A stretch of 64,000 bases of DNA, taken from Sipunculus nudus (taxonomy: Eukaryota > Annelida > Sipuncula > Golfingiida > Sipunculidae). The stretch lies in the NCBI GenBank assembly GCA_026874595.1, contig CM049313.1, positions 39,214,659-39,278,658 of the forward strand, given 5' to 3'. Under the pieces are notes generated by a model. The model saw nothing but the letters and a program-made list of their open reading frames with translations, made no database searches and was not told the origin of the DNA. Shown piece by piece: positions 49,406-60,582 of this stretch (positions within the stretch are counted from its first letter, which is position 1; each line of letters begins with the position of its first letter). A program made the position numbers and the translations under genes.

Positions 49406-51970
49406 TTTAGTGATGCAGTCATACAGTACAGGTACAGCTATCTAAACCATTTAAATAGACTTAAAAGCAGGTTAGCAAACTGATATAGTCATGGCAAGTA
49501 ACCATGTCAGACTGGTACAGTGAAAACTACAATGATTTCTTATATTTCTGACTAAAATTTCCTATAAAATCCTATATTTAGTCCTCAGATGCTCCTATTA
49601 AGTGTCTATATTTCTTCACGTGCCTGGTGGGAGTCCTGTCATTACTTACTGATGTTTTCACATTTTCTTTGTCACAGTTCACTTTGTCTGTTATCTGTAA
49701 GCTACTATTCTTTGATGTATTTGTTGGATGGAAGATCTTAATTTACCATGTGAAAACATTTGATATATTTGTACTGAGTTCCTTGAAACACTGACAGTCA
49801 GTGTGAATGTATGAAATCATGTCTGCAAGCATGCAGGCAAATCCTGATTAAATGATGTTTGTTAAACGTGCCACTGTATTTAGAAGCCCATACATTACAA
49901 CAATAATAGCAACAATGACAGAATGGTTGGGTTTGTACCAGTTGTCCATCGATTATCGCACCATTATTATTTCTTTAAACACAATTTGGTAAATCAGCAA
50001 AATTTTTGTCACCCACGCAGTTGAGTTTCTCATTGAATAATGGCTCTCCTTTATCAACTGAGCTATTTGGAAAAGGAAGTCCATATCAGATGGTTCACCC
50101 TGCACAGGAAGAAATGAAAGTCTATGGAACTTGAGGAAAACAAAATCACTTGCTGCAAACTGATATGCCATTTCCGTCAAATCTTTTTCATAATATACTT
50201 TTATATGGTTGTGTGGGCAGCAATGTGTCCACATTATGATAAGAAAAGCTTTGTATTATACCTTCTTATATATTTCTTACCTTTCTTTATATCACTAATT
50301 ATATTTGCACAATGTGACTGAAAATCATTTGTGCCAAAAGGTTAGGTTTTCTGCAGGTAACAAGCCATGGTTAAACATTTTTTACAAAGAAATTTTCTTC
50401 CTTTGTCATTCAGACAGTTTTTCAGTCTTTGTGGAATCTCTTGTGGAAACTTGAAATTAGGTCACAATGACCTGTTTTCTGTGTCATACAGGCCAAAAGA
50501 AACTCTTGTTAGCATGGAATGGTTACATGCGTTGTATAATGACTACCTTCGTAGTATTGCTTATTGAGTCTTTATTTTTGTACTCTCTCCACCCAGGAAG
50601 AAGCTGATATCAGACTTAAAATAAACTCCATTTCTTTTAACCTTTGCTAGTGCCTTGAAACATTCACAGTTGAAAGAGTTAAGAGGTGCTGGATAAACAG
50701 TTTAAATTTTACACTAAAAAAACCCTCCTATATCTTTATCTTTGCTATAGTGCATTTTACACTAAAAAAACACCCTATATCTTTACCTCTGCATTGAAAC
50801 TTTTACTGATGAAAGAGTTCACAGGTTCACAGTTTGCATTTTACTAGGAACGATTTGCCTCAGTCGGTCATAAATCAAAGTCATAAAAGGTCATAAGTCT
50901 TCATGAATTTGTTTTATTCTTCCCTGCATGCATGTGGTCATGTATTTTTGTTGGTTAGTGTTTAGATCCACACCCGTACTCTAATTTTTGCAAAAATGTA
51001 CTGTCATGCATGTATGCCCATTCATGCAGGTGATGTGCTTGTGATCATATCTCATGCAAAATTGCATATAAAGACATAATTTTTTTTAACAGCTGTGCCA
51101 TAATTTATCCTTGATGGTCCTTGTGTTGTAAAAATATGAAAATGCAGGTGTATGTATGATTAGTTCAGGCAGAAAAAAACGGGGGTACAACATCATTTTT
51201 CTCTTGATTGCCACAATTAAGGCCATATGAAAAAAATGAGTGCTTAAATCATACTTATGTGGAATATTTTTATGTGATCACACCAATGAAATATGTGTAA
51301 CAGGCAGTTTGCCAAAAGATTAAAGAAATGTTTTATTCATATAGGTCCACTTATCGGTGTGTATGGCCAATGAATCTTTGCCTTGGTCACATGACCTTGT
51401 ACTCATGCCTGAAGTGGTAAAGTACAAATAACCATTGGTGAAAGGTAGAATAGTTTTTCTTGGGAACAATCCAGACACACATTAAAACCACCAGATAATA
51501 CTGCCATCATATTTTACCAACACCAAATGTCTTTATCTTTCAGAATGAGGATAGTTTTAAGTAATTTATTCATTGACAAAAGAATTTTTCTGATATGTGT
51601 ATGTGACTATATATGTACAAGGGAAATACAGTCATCACACATACTAATGGATAATTTTGTATGACAGAAAATAAAAAAATCAGAGATATTCAGGCATAAA
51701 GTGTGATGTTAGCTACATTTTGTATTGTATAAACAATAGAAGTGAGGATGTAGTCCAGTTTTCCCAACTGGAATGGTTATTAGAACATATTTGGTATCTG
51801 CTATTCATTTCAGTGATATCCCATTTACTGACAAGGATTTGCTGAGTTTAACTTTATATGTATCAGCAAAAAGAAATTCAGTTTATGGTGTTCAAGTGAT
51901 GCTTAATATAATTGTTGCTTAATACAAATTTGAGATTTATTAAAACCTTTAGCCAGATGATATATTTGTA
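49406..51970. other. Intronic non-coding DNA
   Basis: No exon recognised. A direct duplication with 48-bp spacing (TTTTACACTAAAAAAA and TATATCTTTA blocks) lies at 50707-50800. Confidence 0.5.
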
Positions 51971-53425
51971 TCCGCCAAAACGAAGTTTTGCGGATACTAT
52001 GTTTTTGACCGGGTTCCGCCGCCGCGTTCGTTTCCGGAGAACTCCTCTGAGACTACTGGACAGATTTTTCCGAAACTTACACAAATTATCGGGTCACATG
52101 TGAACTGGTGCCTAACCAAGTGACCTTGACCTCTGACCTTTCGTCTCTGCCCAGCGTCCGTTTGTGCGTCTGTTTCCACACATAAACCCATATATCTCGG
52201 GAACCGTTTGACCGATCCGGAAAAAAATTTTACACAAATGTAGCCCTGGGAAAGCTTTATAATATACACAACAAAAGGTGGCGCCACCTGCAACCATGTT
52301 TGCACAGTGTCCATCTGTTCATCTGCCTGGGGTTAAAATCACTCATATCGCTGCAGTGATTTGACTAATTCACCTAAAATTCGGCATGCATATACATCCT
52401 AGATAGCTTTCTCGATTTTGTGACAGGTGGCGCCACCTACATTCACGTTAACGCTCCACACATAATCCCATATATCTCGGGAACCGTTTGACCGATCCGG
52501 AAAAAAAATTTACACAAATGTAGCCCTGGGATAGCTTTATAACATACACAACAAAAGGTGGCGCCACCTGCAACCATGTTTGCACAGTGTCCATCTGTTC
52601 ATCTGCCTGGGGTTAAAATCACTCATATCTCTGCAGTGGTTTGACTAATTCACCTAAAATTCGGCATGCATATACATCCTAGATAGCTTTCTCGATTTTG
52701 TGACAGGTGGCGCCACCTACATTCACGTTAACGCTCCACACATAATCCCATATATCTCGGGAACCGTTTGACCGATCCGGAAAAAATTTTTACACAAATG
52801 TAGCCCTGGGATAGCTTTATTACATACACAACAAAAGGTGGCGCCACCTGCAACCATGTTTGCACAGTGTCCATTTGTTCATCTGCCTGGGGTTAAAATC
52901 ACACATATCTCTGCAGTGGTTTGACTAATTTACCTAAAATTCGGCATGTGTATACATCCTAGATAGCTTTCTTGATTTTATGACAGTTGGCGCCACCTAC
53001 ATTCACGTTTATGCTGCAGACATCCAAGCTCATATCTCGGGAACTGTTTGACCAATCAGGAAAAAAACTTTACACAAATGTAGCCCTAGGATAGCTTTAT
53101 AACATGAACAAAAATGGTGGCGCCACCTGCAGCCATTTTTGCACAGCATCCATCTGTTTGTCTGCTGTGGGATAAAATTACTCATATCTGTGCAGTGGTT
53201 TGACTTTTCCACATGAAATTTTGCATGTGTATATATCTTGGATAGTTTCTCGTTCAAATAACAAGTGGCGCCACCTACAATCATGTTTATGTGGCAGAGA
53301 TCCATTCTAATATTTAACACATGTAACTCTATATCCCCTTGCCACTCAATCAATGCCTCACTTCACCCGTCCTTCTCTGATTTTGGCGGATACACGTAGT
53401 CGCTTGTCGACTACCCGTATTCTAG
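51971..53425 (+). mobile_element. Family B Helitron-like element with internal 280-bp array
   Basis: The 1455-bp element begins TCCGCCAAAACG after an A and ends TATTCTAG before a T, the terminal format of Helitrons. The 5' end can fold: TATCCGCCAAAAC and GTTTTGCGGATA flank the loop GAA. The 3' end has GTAGTCG (53396-53402) and CGACTAC (53408-53414) flanking a five-base loop, 11 bases before the end. TTTTGGCGGATA at 53381-53392 is an inverted copy of the 5' terminus placed inside the 3' end, an asymmetric terminal inverted repeat as in Helentron-type elements. There is no coding capacity, so it would depend on a helicase supplied elsewhere. Assignment is by structural resemblance. Confidence 0.8.
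52179..53300 (+). repeat. Tandem array, four units of 280 bp, each an ancient 140-bp dimer
   Basis: The word CATATATCTCGG (CATATCTCGG in the last) ends at 52200, 52480, 52760 and 53040, an exact 280-bp period. Units two and three are almost identical. Within each unit the halves share an order of words (CATATxTC, GTTTGAC, TAGCTTT, GGTGGCGCCACCT), so the 280-bp unit is itself a diverged dimer. Confidence 0.95.
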
Positions 53426-54045
53426 TTAGATATCTGGTGACATATAAATTTTGAGAATGAATACCATCAAAACTCCTTCAGTCCTGTTCTGGCTACATTT
53501 CTCCATCTTACTTGTATTTAATTTAAAACAGGAATACATGTCCCCTCCTGAGTCCTAACCATGTATCTGTGACAACATATAACACCTTTTAGAGGGCAAA
53601 TGTAAAACGGTTTCAGTTTTAAATGCGAATTGAGCATTCACACAGCAACCCAAAGTGTTTTCAGGCCATTTTGGCCAAAGGTAGTTTCAAATCACTTTCA
53701 ATGCGAATCAAATAACATTAAAAAAAATTTAAGTTTTAGTTTTGAAGCAGCAACAGGGTCACAGTGCAAGTGTGAATGCTTGTAACAGCATGTTCTTACC
53801 TTGTTCCACATATGAAATGTATACATTATAAATTGGTGCCAGATGCCCATGTGAACACACAATGAGGTTTGAAACCAAATTGATCAATCTGCTTTGCCTA
53901 AAATGTTTTAAAACAAGATTGTATGTGAAAGGGGTATATGATTGAAAGGTATATGGTAGAATTCAATGCATGTGAGCATCTCAATCACAACATATTTAAT
54001 GGTTTTGATTCAAAATGTATTATTTGATTTGATGATGTTTTTCAG
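53426..54045. other. Intronic non-coding DNA
   Basis: End of the 25.7-kb intron before the TSP1 exon. No feature beyond the acceptor at 54045. Confidence 0.55.
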
Positions 54046-54164
54046 TCGTCGACTTCCTGGAGAGGTGCGGCTGAGTGGGGCATCTGGGGACCATGGGGTA
54101 CATGCAGCCAGCCTTGTGGAACTGGCATAGCCATACGCAGCAGGGACTGCACAAATCCGTCAGG
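54046..54164 (+). CDS. Exon encoding first half of TSP1 repeat, ADAMTS-like protein
   Basis: The 119-bp exon follows the acceptor tttttCAG and ends at the donor CAGG|gtaggt. It enters in phase 0 and leaves in phase 2. The translation contains EWGIWGPWGTCSQPC and then a GTG-I-RSRDC segment: the tryptophan pattern W..W..W, the CSxPCG core and the arginine-rich strand that define a thrombospondin type-1 repeat, with cysteines 1 to 3. CSQPCG followed by G-x-R-R/S-R-x-C is close to the first TSP1 of ADAMTSL4. Base composition is clearly richer in G+C than the surrounding intron. TSP1 repeats of this type are often C-mannosylated on the tryptophans and O-fucosylated at the CSxS/TCG motif; here the residue after CSQ is P, so the usual fucosylation Ser/Thr is missing. 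Confidence 0.88.
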
Positions 54165-57070
54165 GTAGGTCATGTGAACAAATTATTTCATATGCTAAGG
54201 AGGTTGTGTTTTCACCGATGTTGGTTTCAATTGTTTTGTTTTGTTTTTTTTGTTCAATTGTTCACCTGTCTGTTAGCAGGATCACACAAAAACTACTGAA
54301 TTGATATACACAAAACTTTTGGAGGGCTTGGGCATAGTTAAGTTATCAAGGCTGAAATTAATTTTCAAGATAATGAGTAGATTCAGCAGGTTTTGTTGGC
54401 TAGCTTGTTGGTGGGATGTGCCCCACTGAGTGACATTCTAGTTTAAACCATTATTAATCATTGCATGTTTTACAAGTTTTGAAAGGCCAAGTCATCAACA
54501 GCAAATTTCTACTTGAATCTATTGAATTTGTGCATTCCACTTACAATTCCACCTGAAAAGCATCATGTTTGCTGTTTATTGGCATGAGAACCACAGAAAA
54601 AGCATTAGAGTATTATGATAGAATTAATATCTGTGCTTTTCTGATGTTAGGTAAACTTTTGATTCGGGTTTAATTAAAGAAATTTATTTCATGGTTTTAC
54701 TATTTCAAAAATGTAATCCTTATTTTTATTACAAGATCTGTAAAATATAAAAAAGTTTTGTGTACCTGGCAGAGAAAGATATTTACCCTTTGTGCATTAT
54801 GTAGTTTATTTGAAGAATGAAAAAGAATCCCCTATTTTATTTCAAACATTTGTCTGTTTTTCATTAAAAAAATTGAACTTTTTACAATACAGTCGGTCAT
54901 AAATTCAGAGAAGAAGGCAGAGTGTTTCTGTGGTGTATGCTATAAACAGAGATGTCAAATGTTTGAAAATAACGCACGCTTGGCAGCTCCTGTTATTAAC
55001 AGTCAGGGCACATGTAGTGGTAAGTTCTCACACTTCATGTAACAATAAGTGACTGGCATCAAATAGGTGTTTATCTTATACACACTGTGGCCATCACCTC
55101 CTGCTGGTTACAACATAGCTGCAATTATTGTCAAACATCAAGACCCTAAAAGCATTTGTTCTTGTCAGTACTGGGTGTTTGTGTGATTTAGTTTGGGTGT
55201 CCTAGAGACAGACCTGCTTTGTTGAGGGTTGAATGAATACCCCTGTCAACTGTAACCACTCCACCATGGAGTCTATACAACATATCAAATAGCTAGGTCC
55301 TTTTCCAATTCCGTCACATAAACCAGGACTGGCAAATTCAATTTGATATAAGCAGGTTTAGTAAATGAAACTGTATAACCTTCAACAAGCTTAATTAATA
55401 ATGGATGATATGTGTATTTTTTGGGTGTAAATTACTTCTGATTAATTGCTGGTGTGGTTCTGATGCATCAGTGCTGCCCTGCTTTTTAGCATTCAAGTTA
55501 TAATACATGACACATGACTGACAACTTTAATATATATTGTCATCATGGGGAAAGCTAATGCATTTAAGAACAATGCATTAAGTCTAAGAAGTAATCTGGA
55601 TTGCCAGATAATATCTTTTTGTTTGACAGATTCTTTACAGCTGTGAGGTAGGGCAATCAAAACCACCAGCATCCACTAATATTTGGGGATACTTCATGTT
55701 AATTTCTAAACAGGCTGAATTTGCACTGCTTTCACCTGACTTGGTTGCCTTTGCTCTAGTAGGCAGGGCTGACTTATGATCCAGCCATTAATTTGTAAAC
55801 TGTGACACACAATTCTCTCAGCTTGAATTCATACATTTCCTGTGCTAAGGTACCCCACATCAAAAGTTGGTCAGGATACTGGTAGCCTGTAATATTCTGG
55901 ATCAGGTGAATCTTTTAAGTTGAAACATTATATTGATTAAGGACTGCACATGAATTAGGGAATTGTTAACAAGTATCAGTGGGTGTAACAGTAGTGCCAT
56001 CATCTGTATATTGAAAAGTTTGTTATTAAGTGCTTAGCTCTCATATTAAATTGAAACAACTCATTGCTCTAGCATTATTGATAGGACCTGTCACCAAAGC
56101 CACAGCTAGATTTTAAACATTATGACAGTTATTATGATATTAATGTGAGTGTGCTATCTTCATTTTAAATGGCCACTCTTACGCAGTGAAGGAGAAATGG
56201 TTATATATTAATTTCAGAAAGTGGCAGGGCTCAGCTAATGTAATTCATGACTGGTGGTTATGATACATGTTATTGATGCAGCTTGTTATGTTACATAAGT
56301 GGCAACTTAGGTGGGGCCTCACTGCCAGATGACTGATACGATGCTTGATCATGACCTGGTTAGTGAGATTTATAGCCATGTTACATGTACTTCTGTGATC
56401 CTGGATGGCAGGGATGGATTCAGGGGGGGGGGATGGAATATGTGGTTTGGAAACACAATCTCCCTAACTGAGAAAAATTTTCTTTTTTGCAGTGTTTTAT
56501 CCATTATTCTTAGGCTTACCCACTCTCCCTTTGGAGTTATGAAACATATTTTGAGAATTAGTTTAAATGATAAATCCTAGATCCATCCCTTGTTAGGTTT
56601 TGGATTTCACCACACAGAAACATTTCTTTGGCTGCTTTTACTATCAGTCAGGGCACCCATGTTGATTTTGTTTACTCTTAAATATATTTTACTTCAAATT
56701 TTCTGTCATTATTATTTTTTCACAATCAAGATGCTCTTTTCATCTTTTAATTAGATGTGATTAAATCTTTCTGTTCATATCAAAATGATTCATCAGCAGC
56801 CTAGTAACATCTTATTTTAATTTTTAAATTCAATAAATATTTATTGTATCCTTGCTGAAGGGACTGAGAGAACAATTTGGTCATATCCAAAGATTGACAC
56901 AAGCAGGTAACATGTTATATGTTCAGTGATTATTAGTTACTGAATTATTCTTAAGGAGATGTTCAAGTCACAACAGTTTGAATAAAATGTATGTTGTGGT
57001 GTAAATGAGATCTATCTATTTAATGAGAATAATATGTAAGTATGTGTAAATATAACTTTTATTTTATAAG
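54165..57070. other. Intron between TSP1 half-exons
   Basis: Non-coding apart from the candidate cassette exon at 54893-55019. No repeat recognised. Confidence 0.6.
54893..55019 (+). other. Candidate cassette or pseudo-exon between TSP1 exons
   Basis: A 127-bp segment has a good acceptor (tttttacaatACAG) and a consensus donor (AGTG|gtaagt). One frame is open throughout and is cysteine-rich (ECFCGVCYKQRC and a later GTCSG). Its length is not a multiple of three. In the frame set by the upstream TSP1 exon it stops after three codons, and direct splicing from 54164 to 57071 already yields a complete TSP1 repeat. If used at all it would truncate the protein (a poison exon); otherwise it is a decoy. 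Confidence 0.3.
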
Positions 57071-57140
57071 GGGCCTCTCAGGGACACGAAGCTCCAACTG
57101 CCTAGGAGTGTACAAAGAGTTCAAAGTCTGTAACACTCAA
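57071..57140 (+). CDS. Exon encoding second half of TSP1 repeat, ADAMTS-like protein
   Basis: The 70-bp exon follows the acceptor tttataAG and ends at the consensus donor CAA|gtaagt. The two bases GG left by the exon at 54164 plus the first G here make a glycine codon; the frame then gives GLSGTRSS and NCLGVYKEFKVCNTQ, ending in phase 0. These residues supply TSP1 cysteines 4 and 5 and the YKxFKxCNTQ strand seen in ADAMTS, ADAMTSL and papilin TSP1 repeats. The sixth cysteine is the second residue of the next exon. The exon depends on the two neighbours for its reading frame and fits both, which is strong evidence that all three belong to one transcript. Confidence 0.88.
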
Positions 57141-57614
57141 GTAAGTGCTGTAAACATGGTGTATGCTCATCCATTTGCCACCCACTCAATTGCCAATTTC
57201 ACCTTTCACCAGAAAATATTTAAGTCCTGTTTTTCTGTTTAATTTGTTTTTACCTTGAGGATTTGGCAGTTCACTGTATCTGCCAACAGTCAAGTAGTGT
57301 ACAGGTAATATGTGTCATATTGGCAAATTTCCAGGCTTTGATTTGTAGCAGGTTGTGGCCCAAATGTATAATTGTGTTTAAAGGCATGCAGACCTTATTT
57401 TCCTTAATTACTTTTTTTCAAACTTTGTTAACCCACTCTCAACCACCACCCTTAACCTCTGGATACGTTCCCCTGTATCCCTCCCCCCACCACACCTTGC
57501 TCTAAAATTTGTTGTGATTCTCTAAAATTTGGGCCGAAGTGTCCTGGACTCTATTGAAAACCGTGGGTGTTTATATTTGAATTTCATCTGAACCATCTAT
57601 GTAGTACACACTAC
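57141..57614. other. Intronic non-coding DNA
   Basis: No supported feature. The C-rich stretch near 57440-57500 is low complexity. Confidence 0.5.
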
Positions 57615-58130
57615 TAGTGATGTAGGTCTTGAGTGTGGTCTTGGACTCGATTCCACTTTTCTAGGGACTCGGACTTCAAGGTTCTGGACTCTTACTTGTA
57701 TACTTGGTCTCAGTGGTAAGGACTTGACAAACCAGACTGAGTCCATCTCATGTCTATTTGTAAAAAGCTCTGTCACACACTGTAAAGACTGACATACATG
57801 CATAAACTACCAACTTGGGCATACAAAATTAGACTAAGTTACCAGACTTTATTTTGCCATCAGGAGGTAAAGGTAATTTAAATTTCAAGTAAAAAGCATT
57901 TATTAACTATTTTTAAATATACACAATAATCAGGAAGATTCATTAAAATTTCTTTTAAAAAATAGATGTAAATCAGACTCAGACTTGTAATTGGCTTCTA
58001 AGTGACTCTGACTCAAAGAAGGTTTACTTGGACTACAACCCCTCAGTCAAAGACTCAGACTCAGACTCAAGTGGCCTGGACTCAGACTTGCACTAGGGAC
58101 TGGAATGTTGTGGACTCAACTTCATCACTG
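57615..58130. mobile_element. hAT-like MITE rich in GACTC words
   Basis: The segment starts TAGTGATGTAGGT and ends ACTTCATCACTG, imperfect inverted repeats of the hAT type. Flanks are CACACTAC (57607-57614) and CACTCTAG (58131-58138), matching at six of eight positions as a decayed 8-bp target duplication would. The interior repeats GACTC, GACTT and CAGACTCAGACT many times on both sides of an AT-rich middle. No coding capacity; the minus-strand open frame at 57597-57803 is part of the repeat. Confidence 0.6.
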
Positions 58131-58301
58131 CACTCTAGCCAGAATACCTGACATAGGATGTACTTCTTTTATTTAATTATATGGTCATATTCAGGCCATA
58201 TCCTGTAGACAGACAGCACCACCTACAGGCCAAATCTCATACTAGTTTGTTGGTGTGTTTACCAAAACATTGCATGACCCTTTGATTTCACCTTTGCTTA
58301 A

Positions 58302-59860
58302 TTTTTTAGCTCAGCTGACTGTAAGTCATCTGAGCTATAGCAATCACTCTTTGTCCGTCGTCTGTCCGGCCATCCGTCTGTCCGTCCGTTAACAGGGCAC
58401 AAACTGTAACTGCTCGACCTAGAATCTTGTAACTTGACATCCTGGGTGGTTCATAAAAAATCTCCTTGGAAACCTGAAAATAGGTCTCTGTTACCCATAT
58501 TCTTCGAGCTATGGGGCTCCGAAGTACCCCCCAGAATAATGGAAAATTTGATACAAAAGCTCAATTATCTGAACAACTAATGCAGTGATCACCATGATTT
58601 TTGCATGGATATTGATCATGGAATGTGTCATCAGTTTCTGCAGTATGGTGGCGCCACCTGTATTTTTTCGATTTTTACGAATGTTTTTTTCTGTTTTTGA
58701 GACCTTAAGATGTGGTCATCTGTTAACAGGGCACAAATCGTAACAACTGGACCTAGAATCTTCTCACTTGACCTGTGGGGAGGCCCATGAAAAGTCTCTG
58801 TGGAAACCTGAAATTAGGTCTCTGTTACCCATTACCTCTGAGCTATGGTGCTTCGAAGTACCCCCCAGAATAATGCAAAATTTGATACAAAAGCTCAAGT
58901 ATCTGAATACCTACTGCATTGGTTATCATGATTCTTTGCATGAATATTGATCATGGGATGTTCCATCACTTCCTGCAGGCTGGTGGCGCCACCTGTATTT
59001 TTTTCCAATTTTTACAATTTTTTTTTTCTCTTTTTTTTCAGACCTGCAATGAAACAGTCATCTTTTCACAGGGCACAAATTGTAACCACTGACCTGGAAT
59101 CTTCAAACTTAATATCTAGTGAGGTCCATAAAAAATCTCATTGAAAACCTGAAATTAGGTCTCTGTTAACCATATCCTTGGAGCTATGGGGCTCTGAAGT
59201 ACTCATAAGAATAATTAAAAATGTGATACAAAAGCTGCAGTATATGAATAACTAATGTACTGATGGCCATGATTTTTTGCATTCATATTGATCATGGAGT
59301 GTTTTATCAGTTCCTGTAGACTTGTGGCGCCACCTATTTTTTTTTTATTTGTACGCATTTTTTCTCATTTTGAGACTTTCAAATAAAGCCTCATCTTGTA
59401 ACACGGCACAAATCGTAACCACTTGACCTAGAATCTTCATACTTGACATCTAGGGAGCTCCATGAAAAGTCTTCATGGAAATCTGAAATTAGGTCTCTGT
59501 TACCCATATCCTCTGAGCTATCGGGCTCATAAGTACCCCCGAAATAATTAAAAATGAGATACAAAAACGGTGTTTGTTTCTGGAGAACTCCTCTGAGACC
59601 CTTGGACTGATCTTCCGTAACCCGGCATAGTTGTTCCCTCACCTATGTAGTTGTGCATAACAAAGACAGGTGGCACCACCTGCAATCCTTTCTGGGCAGT
59701 CTGAATCTGGGTGTCTTTTAGATAACAGCCGAAATCTCAGGAGTGGCTCAATGTATTGAGCTGAAAGTTAGCATGTATATAGATCTTGGATCTCTCCATC
59801 TTGTAATCGAATTCAACAATCCTTGAATTCAGCTGAGCATCATGGCCCATGGGCCACTAG
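58302..59860 (+). mobile_element. Family A repeat element (copy R7)
   Basis: The head TTTTTTAGCTCAGCTGACT begins at 58302, with AGCTCAGCTGACT (58308-58320) and AGTCATCTGAGCT (58324-58336) forming the 5' hairpin around GTA. Four units of 333-343 bp start at GTTAACAGGGCACA-like words near 58388, 58722, 59064 and 59397; the first three contain the full GGCGCCACCT block. The tail carries the palindrome TGGCCCATGGGCCA and ends CTAG at 59860 before TT. Near 59570-59600 the block TCTGGAGAACTCCTCTGAGAC recalls family B, suggesting exchange between families. It lies in the intron between 57140 and 60583. Confidence 0.86.
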
Positions 59861-60582
59861 TTCTCATTCCTAATCCAGAGCTTCACTTACCTTAATTTAA
59901 ATAAAGGTAATAGCCCTTTAGTTTTATTTCACCCACCTGTCTTATGAAGTACAATTAAACTGTACAATGTGTACTTTAAGTGTATGGACTAGTACCTCAA
60001 AGTTTCTGTATCCACAGACAAAGAGGATCCTTTCTTTCCTGCTAGTATATGTTTGAATAACAATTAACTTAAAATCAGCTAAGTATATTTCAACTAACTC
60101 TGTATATTATGTCTATATCTGTTACTTTCAAACACTTGTAACCATGCTAAATAAAGGCCAGTTTTATAAGTTTTATCTGATTTAAAATGAACACCTTGAG
60201 TGGCAGTCCAACATTAATGCTAATAAGCCTGTAGTTTATCATTGAACATGGCATTGCATTGCACTAGAATTAATTCTTGCAGTAACTTCGTGGACTGTTA
60301 CAGTAACAGGTCGTTAAAATATATAATGCAAATAATCATATTCTATTAACAAATGCAAGTATAAGAAATCATTTATTCTCCTATTATCACCCATGAGCAG
60401 ACTATTTGTGTTAGATGATTCTTTCCTGCAATCCTATTTTCCATGTTTTCCCTAATATAATTCACACACTGAGAAACATGATTATTTTTTCTTGTATGGA
60501 TTGAAGCAGAAATAAGAGTATATCAGCTAATTGTGACGGAGTAATACATGTTATGCTTATGGTATATGTGGTTGCCCTGCAG
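59861..60582. other. Intronic non-coding DNA
   Basis: No feature beyond the acceptor at 60582. Confidence 0.55.

Noticed and set aside
51997-53353. Minus-strand open frames of 105 and 107 codons
   Set aside because: Both lie inside the family B element and its 280-bp array; the frames are by-products of repeat sequence.
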